Below are positions 27,063-36,405 of a DNA stretch of 64,000 bases, piece by piece. Both the position numbers and the translations under genes were made by a program. Under the pieces are notes generated by a model, which saw only the letters and a list, made by a program, of their open reading frames with translations, was not told the DNA's origin and made no database searches. The DNA is taken from contig NZ_JAAAMU010000017.1 in NCBI RefSeq assembly GCF_009909195.1, positions 62,001 to 126,000 on the forward strand. The letters run 5' to 3'. The stretch is from Paenibacillus sacheonensis. GTDB lineage: Bacteria > Bacillota > Bacilli > Paenibacillales > Paenibacillaceae. The first letter of the stretch is position 1, and each line of letters begins with the position of its first letter.

Positions 27063-27641
27063 ATGAGGAAATGGCTGGTGCCCGCTATGCTCCTTAGTTT
27101 GCTGGCAGCAGGATGCAACACTGTTGCCCGCAATGAGACATCACCCTCTCCGCAGAATGATAACCGCGTCCGTGCACAGCAGAGCTCCCCGCAGAAGACA
27201 ACCATCAGCAGCCCGAAGCAGGTCGCCGCGCATTTGGAGGACTTGGCGCGGCATGTGCCAGGGGTGAAGGGCGCGCACTGCGTAGTCTTTAAAAATAAAG
27301 CTGTCGTCGGTATCGACGTGGCCGGCAATCTGGACCGATCCCGCGTCGGAACCGTCAAATACGCCGTTGCGGAAGCGTTCCATAAGGATCCCTATGGAGT
27401 CGACGCCATCGTTACCGCGGATATCGACCTCTCACACAGGCTCAGCGAACTTGGCGCCGATATTAGACGCGGCCGTCCTCTTGCCGGGCTAGGCGAAGAA
27501 ATGGCGGACATCATCGGCCGAATCGTGCCGCAAATTCCGCGGGACGTGCAGCCCATGAAGATGGAACCAAAGTCCACGGAGCAAAAGAACCTCGATCGCC
27601 AGCTGCAGCAGGCCGGTTCGAAAAACCAGAAGAAGCTTTGA
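27063..27641 (+). CDS. ylaJ: YhcN/YlaJ family sporulation lipoprotein
   Basis: 192-residue lipoprotein: signal peptide MRKWLVPAMLLSLLAAGC with lipobox LAAGC (Cys18). A polar linker follows, then the YhcN/YlaJ domain (about 55-165) with KQVAAHLEDLARHVPGVKGA, IDVAGNLDRSRVGTVKYAVA and DPYGVDAIVTADIDLSHRL. Family members are spore inner-membrane lipoproteins linked to germination. ATG with AAAGG upstream. Next to ylaK as in B. subtilis. Confidence 0.9.
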   Translation: MRKWLVPAMLLSLLAAGCNTVARNETSPSPQNDNRVRAQQSSPQKTTISSPKQVAAHLEDLARHVPGVKGAHCVVFKNKAVVGIDVAGNLDRSRVGTVKYAVAEAFHKDPYGVDAIVTADIDLSHRLSELGADIRRGRPLAGLGEEMADIIGRIVPQIPRDVQPMKMEPKSTEQKNLDRQLQQAGSKNQKKL

Positions 27642-27728
27642 ACGTGATGCCGCGACAAGTTGAGCGCTAATGCGATTACGACGTCGCTCGTGTTGCAGCC
27701 GAACAAGACAACATCGCCAATGAACAGA

Positions 27729-27757
27729 AAAAGCCTAGTGAACGCTCACTAGGCTTT
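27729..27757. terminator. Bidirectional terminator
   Basis: AAAAGCCTAGTGA-ACGC-TCACTAGGCTTTT, a perfect stem flanked by A and T runs, between the convergent ylaJ and the FMN-binding protein gene. Confidence 0.92.
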
Positions 27758-28201
27758 TCTCATGGCTGCAAACACCTGTCCATCCAGTTTGTCCGCAGCT
27801 CTCTTGTCATAGGTTTTCTCATGGTCCGGTACAACGGACAAGCGCGCGCCGTAAAACATCGCATCGCGGATTGAAGCGATGTCAATGTCGAAGCAGACGA
27901 GCTTGAAGGGTACTTCTTCCAATGCTTCCGAAGCAAGCTTCGCTGTGCCGTAGATCGTTTGTACGGTTCCCGGCGCAAACAGCGTAACGCTTACTTCCGC
28001 TTTCGAAGTCATGTTCGTCGACAAGCGCGAGCGGCCGTCGATCGCGAATCTTAGCGTGGTACGGTCGACCGCATAAATCCACGAGATCGCGCTGGACGTT
28101 GGGGAGCCGTTGTCCGCATCGATGGTGTGCAGAAGAACGAACGGATCGTGATTCAGCGCGCCAAACAATTCGTCAGTGAGTACTGTGACGGGTTCGGTCA
28201 T
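27749..28201 (-). CDS. Pyridoxamine 5'-phosphate oxidase-like FMN-binding protein
   Basis: 150-residue split-barrel flavin-binding protein of the PNPOx-like family. Sequence MTEPVTVLTDELFGALNHDP, then VLLHTIDADNGSPTSSAISW, TLRFAIDGRSRLSTNMTSK and VSVTLFAPGTVQTIYGTAKL follow the family pattern of strand pairs lining FMN. The ATG at 28201 has AGGAGG at an 8-base spacing; the ATG at 28207 is too close. Its place beside ylaJ/ylaK suggests it equals YlaL. The substrate is unknown. Confidence 0.83.
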   Translation of the reverse strand: MTEPVTVLTDELFGALNHDPFVLLHTIDADNGSPTSSAISWIYAVDRTTLRFAIDGRSRLSTNMTSKAEVSVTLFAPGTVQTIYGTAKLASEALEEVPFKLVCFDIDIASIRDAMFYGARLSVVPDHEKTYDKRAADKLDGQVFAAMRKA

Positions 28202-28281
28202 CCGCATGCCCTCCTTGCTTAACGTATCATGAATGCTCCGATGGACCCATTATAGCATAGCCGTGTCCCTTCTTCCACCCG

Positions 28282-29286
28282 TCATTCAGCCAGTTTTGCT
28301 TGCAGCGCATCCTTCGCAGCCTGCAGCTTCGCCTGGTCCAAATAAACGTAAGGGCTCTTCCACGTTCCTTCTAGCGGAATGAACGTAATGCCGCTGCCGC
28401 TGATCCCGTAATACGTTTTGAGCAGGTTCTCGACTTCGCCGGCCGGGATGTCCATCCGCAAATTGCTGCCGACCGCCTTGATGACGCCGGCAATCTTAGG
28501 CACGCCGGAGAACGATTTCAGCTTGTCCGCGATTTGGCCGAGCACTTGGCTTTCCCGCTGGTTGCGGTCGAAGTCGCTGGACATGTTCTTGCCGTCGTTG
28601 GACTTGCGGTAACGGACAAAATCGAGCGCGTCGTCGCCCATCAGCTTCTGACGACCTTTCGACAGATTGATATTGGTGCCGTCGGCGCTATCCACGTAAT
28701 GCATGTCCATATCGACATCGACGGTTACGCCGCCGATCGCATCCACGACGTCGGAGAAGCCTTGGAAGTTGATCATCGCGGTGTAATCGATCGGAATGTC
28801 GAAAAACTTGCTAAACATCGTGCGCATGCCCTTCTTCGCCGCCTGCTCGGCTTCCTTGTCTTTCAAGCCGTCGTTGTGTTCCTGCCGGAGGAAGTTCGCG
28901 TAATACGCATTCGCCTTGCGGCTGTTGTAGCCGCTCACCTGTATGCGGGAATCGCGCGGTATGGAGACGACTACCGCAGACTTGGTCTTCGGATTCATCG
29001 CGACGATCATCATAACGTCCGTGTTTAAGGTTCCCGTCTTCTTGCGCGAGTCGATGCCGAGCATCATCAAGGCGACCGGCTTCACTTTCACGGAGTCTTC
29101 CGGCGCCACGACAACGGAAGGATCCGCATCCGTCGTGATATCCTTAAGCGCTTGTTTCGACTCGTATACCAAATAGCCAATGTAGCATGCAGCTCCGACG
29201 AGCACAAGGAGAAGAGCAGCCATAATGCGGCGCGGCCAATAGTTTTTTTTCTTCGGTCGTACTGCTTTGTCAGCCGTCCTTGTCAT
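28282..29286 (-). CDS. LCP (LytR-CpsA-Psr) family protein
   Basis: 334 residues: basic N-terminus, one membrane helix (IMAALLLVLVGAACYIGYLV, about 21-40), then an extracellular LCP domain. It has LMMLGIDSRKKTGTLNTDVM, VVSIPRDSRIQVSGY, the conserved FSDVVDAIGGVTVDVD stretch and VRYRKSNDGKNMSSDFDRN (the Arg/Asp phosphate-binding segment). LCP enzymes transfer glycopolymers such as teichoic or teichuronic acids from lipid carriers to peptidoglycan. ATG at 29286, 15 bp after the small upstream gene, so co-transcribed. Confidence 0.9.
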   Translation of the reverse strand: MTRTADKAVRPKKKNYWPRRIMAALLLVLVGAACYIGYLVYESKQALKDITTDADPSVVVAPEDSVKVKPVALMMLGIDSRKKTGTLNTDVMMIVAMNPKTKSAVVVSIPRDSRIQVSGYNSRKANAYYANFLRQEHNDGLKDKEAEQAAKKGMRTMFSKFFDIPIDYTAMINFQGFSDVVDAIGGVTVDVDMDMHYVDSADGTNINLSKGRQKLMGDDALDFVRYRKSNDGKNMSSDFDRNQRESQVLGQIADKLKSFSGVPKIAGVIKAVGSNLRMDIPAGEVENLLKTYYGISGSGITFIPLEGTWKSPYVYLDQAKLQAAKDALQAKLAE

Positions 29287-29301
29287 AGGGGTCCACCTTC
29301 G

Positions 29302-29574
29302 TCAGTTGTATTTCGGATTCTGGTTGATGTCGGTCAGCAGCTGTTCGGCTGCTTCTCTCGGATACAGCTGCAGCTTCGCGCGGTCATCCTTGACATACTT
29401 CACGTGAATCATCGTATCATCCGTCTTATGTACGAGCACGTCCGTTACGCCGTGGTCATCCGTCAAGATCTCGAGAAAGAAATCGCGGGTGTCGGCAGCG
29501 GCACGGTCATCGGGACGCTGCTCGGCAACGAGCTGAATTTGCAGCCAATTGAACAGGGCATCCTCGAGGCGCAA
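29302..29574 (-). CDS. Small hypothetical protein downstream of ylaH
   Basis: 90-residue soluble protein, not recognised. Start codon TTG at 29574, with AAGGGG ten bases upstream inside the last codons of the ylaH-like gene; the two genes are only five bases apart. Centre VTDVLVHKTDDTMIHVKYVK looks like a beta hairpin, and the C-terminus is helical (PREAAEQLLTDINQ). It sits between a membrane protein gene and the LCP gene in one transcript. Confidence 0.7.
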   Translation of the reverse strand: MRLEDALFNWLQIQLVAEQRPDDRAAADTRDFFLEILTDDHGVTDVLVHKTDDTMIHVKYVKDDRAKLQLYPREAAEQLLTDINQNPKYN

Positions 29575-29579
29575 TGGCG

Positions 29580-29879
29580 TCAGACCCCTTCCGCGTCAGA
29601 TCTGCTGCTGCGTTTGGCTTTGATTTTGTCGTAGAGCTGTCTGCCTCGCAGCAGGAGCATCATGAATACGGCAACGGCCATACATTGGAGAATCGGCAGG
29701 CCGAAATCTTGTAGAATGAACAAAACGAACGCGCCGATCACCATGATCAGATGAACGAGAATTTCCTTCAGAATCGGCAGGCGCTTCGAAGCGCGGAAAA
29801 CCGCATTGAAAATATAAATAATGAACGCGAGGATAAGGATGTACGTCAAAAGCGGATGTTGCGAAAGCCAGTGCTGCAC
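29580..29879 (-). CDS. ylaH: YlaH-like membrane protein
   Basis: 99 residues with three hydrophobic segments (LLTYILILAFIIYIFNAVF, ILVHLIMVIGAFVLFIL, GLPILQCMAVAVFMMLLL) and a basic C-terminal tail. GTG start at 29879 with AAGGAGGAG upstream. YlaH follows typA (ylaG) in B. subtilis, the same order as here. Function unknown. Confidence 0.8.
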   Translation of the reverse strand: MQHWLSQHPLLTYILILAFIIYIFNAVFRASKRLPILKEILVHLIMVIGAFVLFILQDFGLPILQCMAVAVFMMLLLRGRQLYDKIKAKRSSRSDAEGV

Positions 29880-29936
29880 GTGCGTTCTCCTCCTTTTCTA
29901 TTCTATATGTAGCATATTGAAGCGCTTGACGCAAAC

Positions 29937-29978
29937 GGCAGGGCAACAGATCTCCCTGGGGAAATCCGCTGCCCTGCC
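29937..29978 (-). terminator. Hairpin between typA and ylaH, possible weak terminator
   Basis: Arms GGCAGGGCA and TGCCCTGCC enclose a 24-base loop. The stem is strong but no T-run follows on the minus strand (GTTTGCG), so termination may be partial. Confidence 0.55.
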
Positions 29979-30016
29979 TCCGTCAAAGCTGTTGGCGATA
30001 CTAAGCTTGCCTTAAA

Positions 30017-31858
30017 TTATACGCCTGCTTGGGCGGTCTTGCGTTGTTTCTCCGCGCGTTCGCGTTCGCTCTTGTTCAAGAGCTTCTTGCGCAGGCGGAT
30101 CGATTTCGGCGTTACTTCGCAATATTCGTCGTCGTTCAAGTATTCAAGCGCCTGCTCCAAGGAGAACAGAACTGGCGTTTTCAGACGGACCGTGTCGTCT
30201 TTACCAGCGGAACGAACGTTCGTCAGCGCTTTTTCTTTGCAAATGTTGACGATGATGTCGCTGTCGCGGTTGTGCTCGCCCACGATCATGCCTTCGTAGA
30301 CGTCCGTTGCCGGTTCCAGGAACAACAAGCCGCGGTCTTCCACGCCGAGCATGCCGTAGAATGTCGTTACGCCGGTCTCGCTGGAAATCAGCACGCCTTG
30401 GTGACGTCCGCCGACGGAGGATCCTGCAAGCGGCCCGTAGTTGTCGAACGCGTGGTTCATGATGCCGTAACCGCGCGTAAGCGTCAGGAAGTTCGTGCGG
30501 TAGCCGATCAGGCCGCGCGCGGGAATGATGAACTCGATACGAACTTGACCGCTGCCGTTGTTGACCATGTTGACCATTTCGGCTTTACGCGAACCCAGGC
30601 TCTCCATGACTGCACCCATGTTTTCTTCAGGTACGTCGATGAGCAGGCGCTCGTACGGCTCGCACTTCACGCCGTCGATTTCTTTCACGATAACTTCCGG
30701 CTTGGATACTTGCATCTCGAAGCCTTCGCGGCGCATGTTCTCGATCAGAATGCCGAGGTGAAGCTCGCCGCGGCCGGATACGATGAAGGCATCCGGGCTG
30801 TCGGTTTCTTCGACGCGCAGCGCAACGTCCGTTTCCAGTTCCTTGAACAAACGCTCGCGAAGCTTGCGGGACGTTACCCATTTGCCTTCGCGGCCCGCGA
30901 ACGGGCTGTTGTTGACGAGGAACGTCATTTGCAGCGTCGGCTCGTCGATCTTCAGAACCGGCAGCGCCTCCGGATTAGCCGGATCGGCGATCGTCTCGCC
31001 GATGTTGATCTCGCGGATACCCGCGATCGCCACGATGTCGCCGGCGCCGGCTTCTTCAACCTCCACGCGCTTCAGGCCTTGGAAGCCGAAAAGCTTCTCG
31101 ATCCGCGCCTGCTTCGTTACGCCATCGCGGTTGATGACCGCAATGGATTGACCTTGGCGGATCTTGCCGCGATTCACGCGTCCTACCGCGATACGGCCGA
31201 GGTATTCGTTATAATCAAGCAGCGTGACGAGGAACTGCAGCGGCTCTTCGATGCTTTCCGTCGGGGACGGAATGTGTTCGATGATCGTCTCGTACAACGC
31301 CTGCATGTTCTCGTCTTGCGTCTCGACGTTCATGCTTGCCGTACCCATAAGCGCGGAAGCGTAAACGACCGGGAATTCCAGCTGTTCGTCATTGGCGCCC
31401 AGCTCGATGAACAGATCCAGTACTTCGTCGACGACTTGCTCCGGACTTGCGTTCGGACGGTCGATTTTGTTCAATACGACGATCGGCGTCAATTGGCTCT
31501 CCAGCGCTTTGCGAAGCACGAACTTCGTTTGCGGCATGCAGCCCTCGAAGGCATCGACGACAAGCAGTACGCCGTCGACCATTTTCATGATCCGTTCTAC
31601 TTCTCCGCCGAAGTCGGCATGTCCAGGAGTATCCACGATGTTAATGAGATAGTCCTTATAATTTACCGCCGTGTTCTTGGCCAAGATGGTAATGCCGCGT
31701 TCGCGTTCCAGGTCATTGGAATCCATTGCGCGTTCTTGAACGGTTTCGTTATCGCGGAACGTACCGGATTGTTGAAGCAGTTTATCGACCAGCGTTGTTT
31801 TACCATGGTCAACGTGCGCGATGATGGCGATATTTCTGATGTTCTCTCTAGCTTGCAT
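30017..31858 (-). CDS. typA: Translational GTPase TypA/BipA
   Basis: Ribosome-binding GTPase linked to 50S assembly and growth under stress or cold. 613 residues. G1 [16 protein letters not shown]2 [13 protein letters not shown]3 [16 protein letters not shown]4 [13 protein letters not shown], followed by EF-G-like domains II, III and V. The TypA-specific C-terminal region contains [20 protein letters not shown] and [23 protein letters not shown] at 31858 with a GGAGTGG site. First gene of the typA-ylaH-(hyp)-LCP group. Confidence 0.97.
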   Translation of the reverse strand: MQARENIRNIAIIAHVDHGKTTLVDKLLQQSGTFRDNETVQERAMDSNDLERERGITILAKNTAVNYKDYLINIVDTPGHADFGGEVERIMKMVDGVLLVVDAFEGCMPQTKFVLRKALESQLTPIVVLNKIDRPNASPEQVVDEVLDLFIELGANDEQLEFPVVYASALMGTASMNVETQDENMQALYETIIEHIPSPTESIEEPLQFLVTLLDYNEYLGRIAVGRVNRGKIRQGQSIAVINRDGVTKQARIEKLFGFQGLKRVEVEEAGAGDIVAIAGIREINIGETIADPANPEALPVLKIDEPTLQMTFLVNNSPFAGREGKWVTSRKLRERLFKELETDVALRVEETDSPDAFIVSGRGELHLGILIENMRREGFEMQVSKPEVIVKEIDGVKCEPYERLLIDVPEENMGAVMESLGSRKAEMVNMVNNGSGQVRIEFIIPARGLIGYRTNFLTLTRGYGIMNHAFDNYGPLAGSSVGGRHQGVLISSETGVTTFYGMLGVEDRGLLFLEPATDVYEGMIVGEHNRDSDIIVNICKEKALTNVRSAGKDDTVRLKTPVLFSLEQALEYLNDDEYCEVTPKSIRLRKKLLNKSERERAEKQRKTAQAGV

Positions 31859-31936
31859 TGTAAGTTATCCACTCCACTTTTTATTTATAGTCTGTTTAAC
31901 ACCAAGCTTCTAAAACCGTGCCAATCCATTGCAACC

Positions 31937-32419
31937 TTACCAGCGGGCTCTCCGTCCCAGCACAAGCCATGCACCCGCCGCGATCAGCAAGACAGCTATG
32001 ATGTATAACCCCCAGCCCCATACCAGCATGATCAGGAACAGGCATACCGCCGCAAGCGCCAATACGATGGCAAGCGTTAGCGGGAATCTCGGACGGTACG
32101 TGTCGAAAAGATGATATTCGTACAATCCGGCTGCGACGCTTAAAATCATAAACGGCCAAAGGTACTGCATGTGGTTCCAGCCGAGTGCCATGCAAAAGAA
32201 AAAAATAAAGGCGTTAATCGTCAAAATCGCTCCAGGGACCAATACGTACGGAGGCAGCAATCGTCCGAAAAACAGCACGTGCAGCAAAATGCCGGGTATC
32301 AACAGAAAAAGCGGCCAGAAGTTTGTGCCGATAAACGCAAACAGCCCCAATTTCCCGAGTAAAATCACAGCGCCGGCGATTAAAAAGAGAAGTCCGACGG
32401 TGTATTGATTTTTCGACAT
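31937..32419 (-). CDS. Multi-pass membrane protein
   Basis: 160 residues, ATG at 32419 with AAAGGAAC upstream. Five to six hydrophobic segments, including VGLLFLIAGAVILLGKLGLF near the N-terminus and LFLIMLVWGWGLYIIAVLLI near the end. The first part resembles the short membrane modules of LiaF/DUF5668-type proteins. No catalytic motif. Role unknown. Confidence 0.75.
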   Translation of the reverse strand: MSKNQYTVGLLFLIAGAVILLGKLGLFAFIGTNFWPLFLLIPGILLHVLFFGRLLPPYVLVPGAILTINAFIFFFCMALGWNHMQYLWPFMILSVAAGLYEYHLFDTYRPRFPLTLAIVLALAAVCLFLIMLVWGWGLYIIAVLLIAAGAWLVLGRRARW

Positions 32420-32526
32420 GCCTAAGTTCCTTTCTCTCGACACTTTTTTAACATTTACTAGTGTAATGGAACGGAAGGCAAAAAACCAGTGAAAGTACTG
32501 CAAATTACTGAAAATAATAGGTTATT

Positions 32527-33186
32527 TCATTTTTTGATGCGCAAGAGCGCCACAATTATGACCAATGGAATGAATAAGACGGGCATCGCCTTGATCATTA
32601 CGGCCGCATTCTCGGCCAGCAGCCGGTGGATCGCCGGGTCATGGACGAGCATCTCTCCGGATGCATAGCCAAGCAGGCCGCCTCCGATATAGACCAAGGA
32701 AGGGAATTTCCGAAGCATATTGCTGAGGAGCTGGCTGCCCCATACGATCATCGGGATGCTGAGCAGGATGCCAAGCAGGATAAGAACGGGCTCCCCCTGC
32801 GCAACGGCGGCGATGGCAAGCACATTGTCGAGGCTCATGATAAAATCCGCGATGACGATCGTGCGGACCGCTCCCGCGAGCGAGGTTACTTTGCGCATGG
32901 CGTGAAATTCCTGGGCATGGTCAGAAGCGTCCATGATGAGCTTGACGGCGATCCAGAATAACAGGATGCTTCCGCCGGCTTGGAGATACGGAACCTGAAG
33001 CAGCGACAGGGCGACTAGCGTAAGAACGCAGCGCAGCCCAACGGCGGCGACTGCCCCCCATAAAACCGCCTTGCGCCGCTGTGCAGGCGGCAGCTGCTGG
33101 CTTGCGAGCGCTATGACAACGGCATTATCACCGCTTAAGAGCACATTGATAACCATAATTTGAATAAATACGATCAAGCTGTCCAA
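32527..33186 (-). CDS. TerC family integral membrane protein (first copy)
   Basis: 219-residue TerC/YjbE/YkoY-type protein, a family linked to Mn2+ efflux or metallation of exported proteins. Six to seven membrane segments with the acidic signatures VINVLLSGDNAVVIAL and IVIADFIMSLDNVLAIAA, plus PMIVWGSQLLSNML. The start is TTG at 33186, set by AGGAGG eight bases upstream. The open frame extends further but shows no similarity there. It lies divergently to a second TerC gene. I looked for a yybP-ykoY Mn2+ riboswitch in the gap and did not find one. Confidence 0.86.
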   Translation of the reverse strand: MDSLIVFIQIMVINVLLSGDNAVVIALASQQLPPAQRRKAVLWGAVAAVGLRCVLTLVALSLLQVPYLQAGGSILLFWIAVKLIMDASDHAQEFHAMRKVTSLAGAVRTIVIADFIMSLDNVLAIAAVAQGEPVLILLGILLSIPMIVWGSQLLSNMLRKFPSLVYIGGGLLGYASGEMLVHDPAIHRLLAENAAVMIKAMPVLFIPLVIIVALLRIKK

Positions 33187-33428
33187 TTTGTCCGCCTCCT
33201 GCGAAGAAACGGCTGTAGCCCGTCCCATTGAAGGACGAAGCAGGTTTCTTCCGTTTTGAAAATACATCGGGGAGGCTGTTGCAAACTCCGATTCGAGTAA
33301 AGAAAGCTCCCGTCTATGAACGGTATGTTCCAAATGGACAGCTTATGTTTGCGATTTTTTTGAATCCTTTCCCCGCTAGGCTCGTATGAGGAGATAGCTA
33401 TCGCAAGCAGAAAGGGTGTTGAAACAAA

Positions 33429-34130
33429 ATGGACTTTTTCTCACTGGAATTTCTCACGGCACTCCTGACGATCGTCTTCATCGATTTGATCCTAGCCGGA
33501 GACAACGCCATCGTCATCGGGCTCGCGGCCAGAAAGCTGCCGAAAGAGCAGCAGAAAAAAGCGGTCATCTGGGGGACGGTCGGGGCCGTCGCCATCCGAG
33601 CCGTCGCGACCGTACTGGTCGTCTACCTGCTGAAGGTGCCTTGGCTGATGGTGGTCGGCGGCGTCCTGCTGCTGTGGATTGCGTATAAATTGCTGGTCGA
33701 TTCGGACGAGCATGACGATGTCCAAGCCGGCAATTCGCTTTGGCAGTCCGTTCGGACCATCATCATCGCCGACGCGGCCATGGGGATCGACAACGTCATC
33801 GCCGTCGCCGGCGCCGGACATGGCAATATTCTCCTCGTCGTCCTTGGACTCGTCATCAGCATTCCCATCGTCGTATGGGGCAGTACCTTATTCATCAAGG
33901 TCATATCGAGCTATCCCTGGATCGTTTATATCGGTTCCGCGGTTATCGCATATACCGCTGCGAAGATGATCACGCACGAGAAACGGCTGGAGGAACTGTT
34001 CGACGCAAGTCCCGCATTCGAGTGGTCGTTCATGATTCTGGTCGTGATCGCCGTCATTGCTTTCGGTTTGCGCAAGAACTTAAGACGCGGCAGATCGGTT
34101 CGCGTTGAAAACAGCCGCGAGACGCATTAA
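33429..34130 (+). CDS. TerC family integral membrane protein (second copy)
   Basis: 233 residues, paralogue of the gene at 32527-33186. Motifs IDLILAGDNAIVIGLAARKL and IIIADAAMGIDNVIAVAGAG carry the conserved Asp residues; IPIVVWGSTLFIKVISSYPW matches the copy's PMIVWGSQLL region. ATG with AAAGGGTG upstream. The C-terminus is basic and cytoplasmic (RKNLRRGRSVRVEN). Probably metal-ion export or metallation of secreted enzymes, by family. Confidence 0.9.
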   Translation: MDFFSLEFLTALLTIVFIDLILAGDNAIVIGLAARKLPKEQQKKAVIWGTVGAVAIRAVATVLVVYLLKVPWLMVVGGVLLLWIAYKLLVDSDEHDDVQAGNSLWQSVRTIIIADAAMGIDNVIAVAGAGHGNILLVVLGLVISIPIVVWGSTLFIKVISSYPWIVYIGSAVIAYTAAKMITHEKRLEELFDASPAFEWSFMILVVIAVIAFGLRKNLRRGRSVRVENSRETH

Positions 34131-34186
34131 GAAACGAATGAATGGAAATGGTCCGCGAATCAAAAAAACGACATTTATAACAAAAC

Positions 34187-34226
34187 AAAAGATCGCCTAT
34201 CCCGTTTGCGGAAGGCGATCTTTTTT
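34187..34226 (+). terminator. Terminator after the second TerC gene
   Basis: AAAAGATCGCC, a 15-base loop and GGCGATC followed by six T. Located 57 bases after the stop codon. Confidence 0.9.
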
Positions 34227-34321
34227 CATGCAATATTTCTTGAGAACATGGCTAACGCGGCTTAGATCCCATTCTTCCCATTTCGTTAGATTAACGTTAG
34301 ATTACCCCCATGAGACTATGG

Positions 34322-35818
34322 TTAGTGCCCCATCATCATGGCCGGATCCGGCGCTTCCCCGCCTGCCAATTTATCTTCCTCTTTCAAACGAGGCTTGCGA
34401 AGAATCAAGGAAAGCAGCACGCCGACGGTCGCGATGCAGGCGGATAAGAAGAACGTATCGCCATAGCCGGCAACGACCGCCATCAGCGGATTCGCGCCTT
34501 CTTCCGCAGTGGAAGCATGCGATGTGATCTGAGAGGTCAGATAACCCGTGAGACCGGCAACGGCGAACGACACGACGACCTGCTGCGCTGCCGTCGTAAG
34601 CGGCGTTACGCGGCTTACCAGCCGCCTTGGAGCCGAATTCAGAACATGCGTGTTCAGCGGCATCATGGAGAAGCCCATGCCGAGGCCCATCATGCAGAGG
34701 GAGACGATAATCAGCCATAAGCTGGTGTCGACGGTAACGCCCGACAGAATGAACAAGGCTGCGGAAACGACGGCAAGACCGGCGAACGCAAGCGGCCGAG
34801 CGCCGATTTTATCGAACAGCCGTCCGCTGATCGGCATGCCGATGCCCGCGAAAATCGCCTGCGGCATGAGAATCCACCCCGTATCGAGCGCCGAATAGCC
34901 TTTGACGCCCTGAAGATAGAGCGGCACGATCAGCATGGCGCCGAACAACGCGAGCTGCACGATCCAAGTCAAAATAATGCTGCGCGTAAAGTCGGACGAT
35001 CTGAACACCTTGAGCTCCAGCAGCGGCTGCTTCTGGCCCAGCTCGACGAAGATGAAAATGATTAAAGCGGCGCCGCCCACGATAAGGCCGGTAAGCGTCG
35101 ATGCCGAGGTCCAGCTCGTACCGCCTTCGCTTACTCCGTATGCCAGCATCGCGAAAGCGATCGGCGCCAAGCACATCCCGATGACGTCGAGATGAGGCGC
35201 CGTTTGACGGTCGGACCTAGGCAGGTATTTGATGCCGAGAAAAAATGCGATGATGCCGATAGGCAAGTTGATGATGAAAATCCAATGCCAGCTGACGGAA
35301 TCGACCAGCCACCCGGAGAGAACCGGGCCGAAAGCCGGAGCCATGAGCATCGGAATGCCGAGCACGCCCATGATGGAGCCGCGGCGCTCAGGCGGCGCAA
35401 GCTTGAATACCAACGCCATTCCGATCGGGGAAACCATGCCTCCGCCCAAACCTTGAAGAACGCGGAAGATGATCAGCTGCTCCGGCGTTTGCGCTACTCC
35501 GCACAGAACGGACCCGAGGGTAAAAAACGTAATGGTGATTAAGAAAATTTGTTTGGAGCCGAATTTATCCGTCAGCCAGCCGGCGAGCGGAATGACGGCG
35601 GACAAAGCCAGCGTATAGCCAGTAACCGTCCATTGGATGGTTTTCAGATCGGTATCGAAATATTCGACAAGTTTCGGAATGGCATTATTGACGACCGTGC
35701 TGTCCAAGATGACCATGATCATGCCTACGATAATGGCCATCAGCGGCGGCAGAATCGCTTTCATCGAGAAGTTGTCGCCGCCGTTTGCGGGTACTTGCGC
35801 TGGGGGTCGAGCGGACAT
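34322..35818 (-). CDS. DHA2 family drug:H+ antiporter (EmrB/QacA type MFS)
   Basis: 498-residue efflux transporter with about 14 membrane segments, typical for DHA2. Conserved pieces: VILDSTVVNNAIPKLVEYF (motif D1), WTVTGYTLALSAVIPLAGWL, DKFGSKQIFLITI (motif A) and RVLQGLGGGMVSPIGMALVF, followed by APAFGPVLSGWLVD (motif C, antiporter type). ATG at 35818 with only a weak TGAGGC site, 9 bases after the stop of a decayed TetR gene. The drug substrate cannot be predicted. Confidence 0.92.
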   Translation of the reverse strand: MSARPPAQVPANGGDNFSMKAILPPLMAIIVGMIMVILDSTVVNNAIPKLVEYFDTDLKTIQWTVTGYTLALSAVIPLAGWLTDKFGSKQIFLITITFFTLGSVLCGVAQTPEQLIIFRVLQGLGGGMVSPIGMALVFKLAPPERRGSIMGVLGIPMLMAPAFGPVLSGWLVDSVSWHWIFIINLPIGIIAFFLGIKYLPRSDRQTAPHLDVIGMCLAPIAFAMLAYGVSEGGTSWTSASTLTGLIVGGAALIIFIFVELGQKQPLLELKVFRSSDFTRSIILTWIVQLALFGAMLIVPLYLQGVKGYSALDTGWILMPQAIFAGIGMPISGRLFDKIGARPLAFAGLAVVSAALFILSGVTVDTSLWLIIVSLCMMGLGMGFSMMPLNTHVLNSAPRRLVSRVTPLTTAAQQVVVSFAVAGLTGYLTSQITSHASTAEEGANPLMAVVAGYGDTFFLSACIATVGVLLSLILRKPRLKEEDKLAGGEAPDPAMMMGH

Positions 35819-35827
35819 AGGTATGCC

Positions 35828-36330
35828 TCAGCTTTCTGCTCTTCGAGCTGCGTATTTGTAAAAATAATGATCAAGGAAGAAGTCGATTTGTTCCTCGACG
35901 GATGCGCTGATCAGCTGCTCTTCTGCGTCCATCGATTTGTGCTTCTGTGCGAAAGTGCCCTTAACGATGGGCGACAGAATCGCCGCGAACATTTGCTGCA
36001 TGATGAGCATCGTCGTTTGCCTGTCGGATGGCCCGACTATCTCCGTCAGCACGGCGCTCAGCTTCTCGAATCCCTGACGCGGCATATTCCGTCTGCGATT
36101 CAAAGAAATGCTCTTGGCCGAGCAGGCGCTTGATCAGCTCGGGATGCCCCTGAAGCGAGTTCGGTAAGCGAGCATGAATGTCTCCAGCTGCGCAAGCGGA
36201 GGCGATTCAGTATCGTCGAATGCAGAGAAGGCTGCCCGAAAAGAAGTAAGCTGCAGCTTGAGCGTTTCCCTGATTAGCTTTTCCTTCGAGCCGAAATAAT
36301 AATTGACGAGCGCTGCGTTTCGTCCGGATA
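35828..36330 (-). pseudogene. TetR family regulator pseudogene (5' truncated, two frameshifts)
   Basis: Remnant of a TetR repressor for the adjacent DHA2 pump. The first readable part, GRNAALVNYYFGSKEKLIRE, is the recognition-helix region of the HTH; the start codon and first HTH helices are missing and replaced by the thiI terminator. After FMLAYR one base is lost (near 36170). Shifting frame restores NSLQGHPELIKRLLGQEHFF and ESQTEYAA. A second shift near 36090 then leads into QGFEKLSAVLTEIVGPSDRQ and the C-terminal ligand domain. Three independent defects make real decay more likely than sequencing error. Confidence 0.85.
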
Positions 36331-36333
36331 TGC

Positions 36334-36389
36334 AAAAAAAAGAAGCTGCCAGCAATACATCCCTGAACGGGTGATTTGCGGGCAGCTCC
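36334..36389 (-). terminator. Terminator after thiI
   Basis: Minus strand GGAGCTGCC, 30-base interior, GGCAGCTTC, then eight T. It directly abuts the truncated TetR remnant. Confidence 0.85.
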
Positions 36390-36405
36390 TTTTATTTCCA
36401 GCGTC

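Noticed and set aside
30029..32008. 659-codon open frame on the plus strand opposite typA
   Set aside because: Mirror frame of a strongly conserved GTPase gene; composition is Arg/His-rich, typical for antisense reading of GC-rich coding DNA.
33187..33428. yybP-ykoY manganese riboswitch between the TerC genes
   Set aside because: Neither strand shows the conserved core sequences of that riboswitch; only small hairpins are present.
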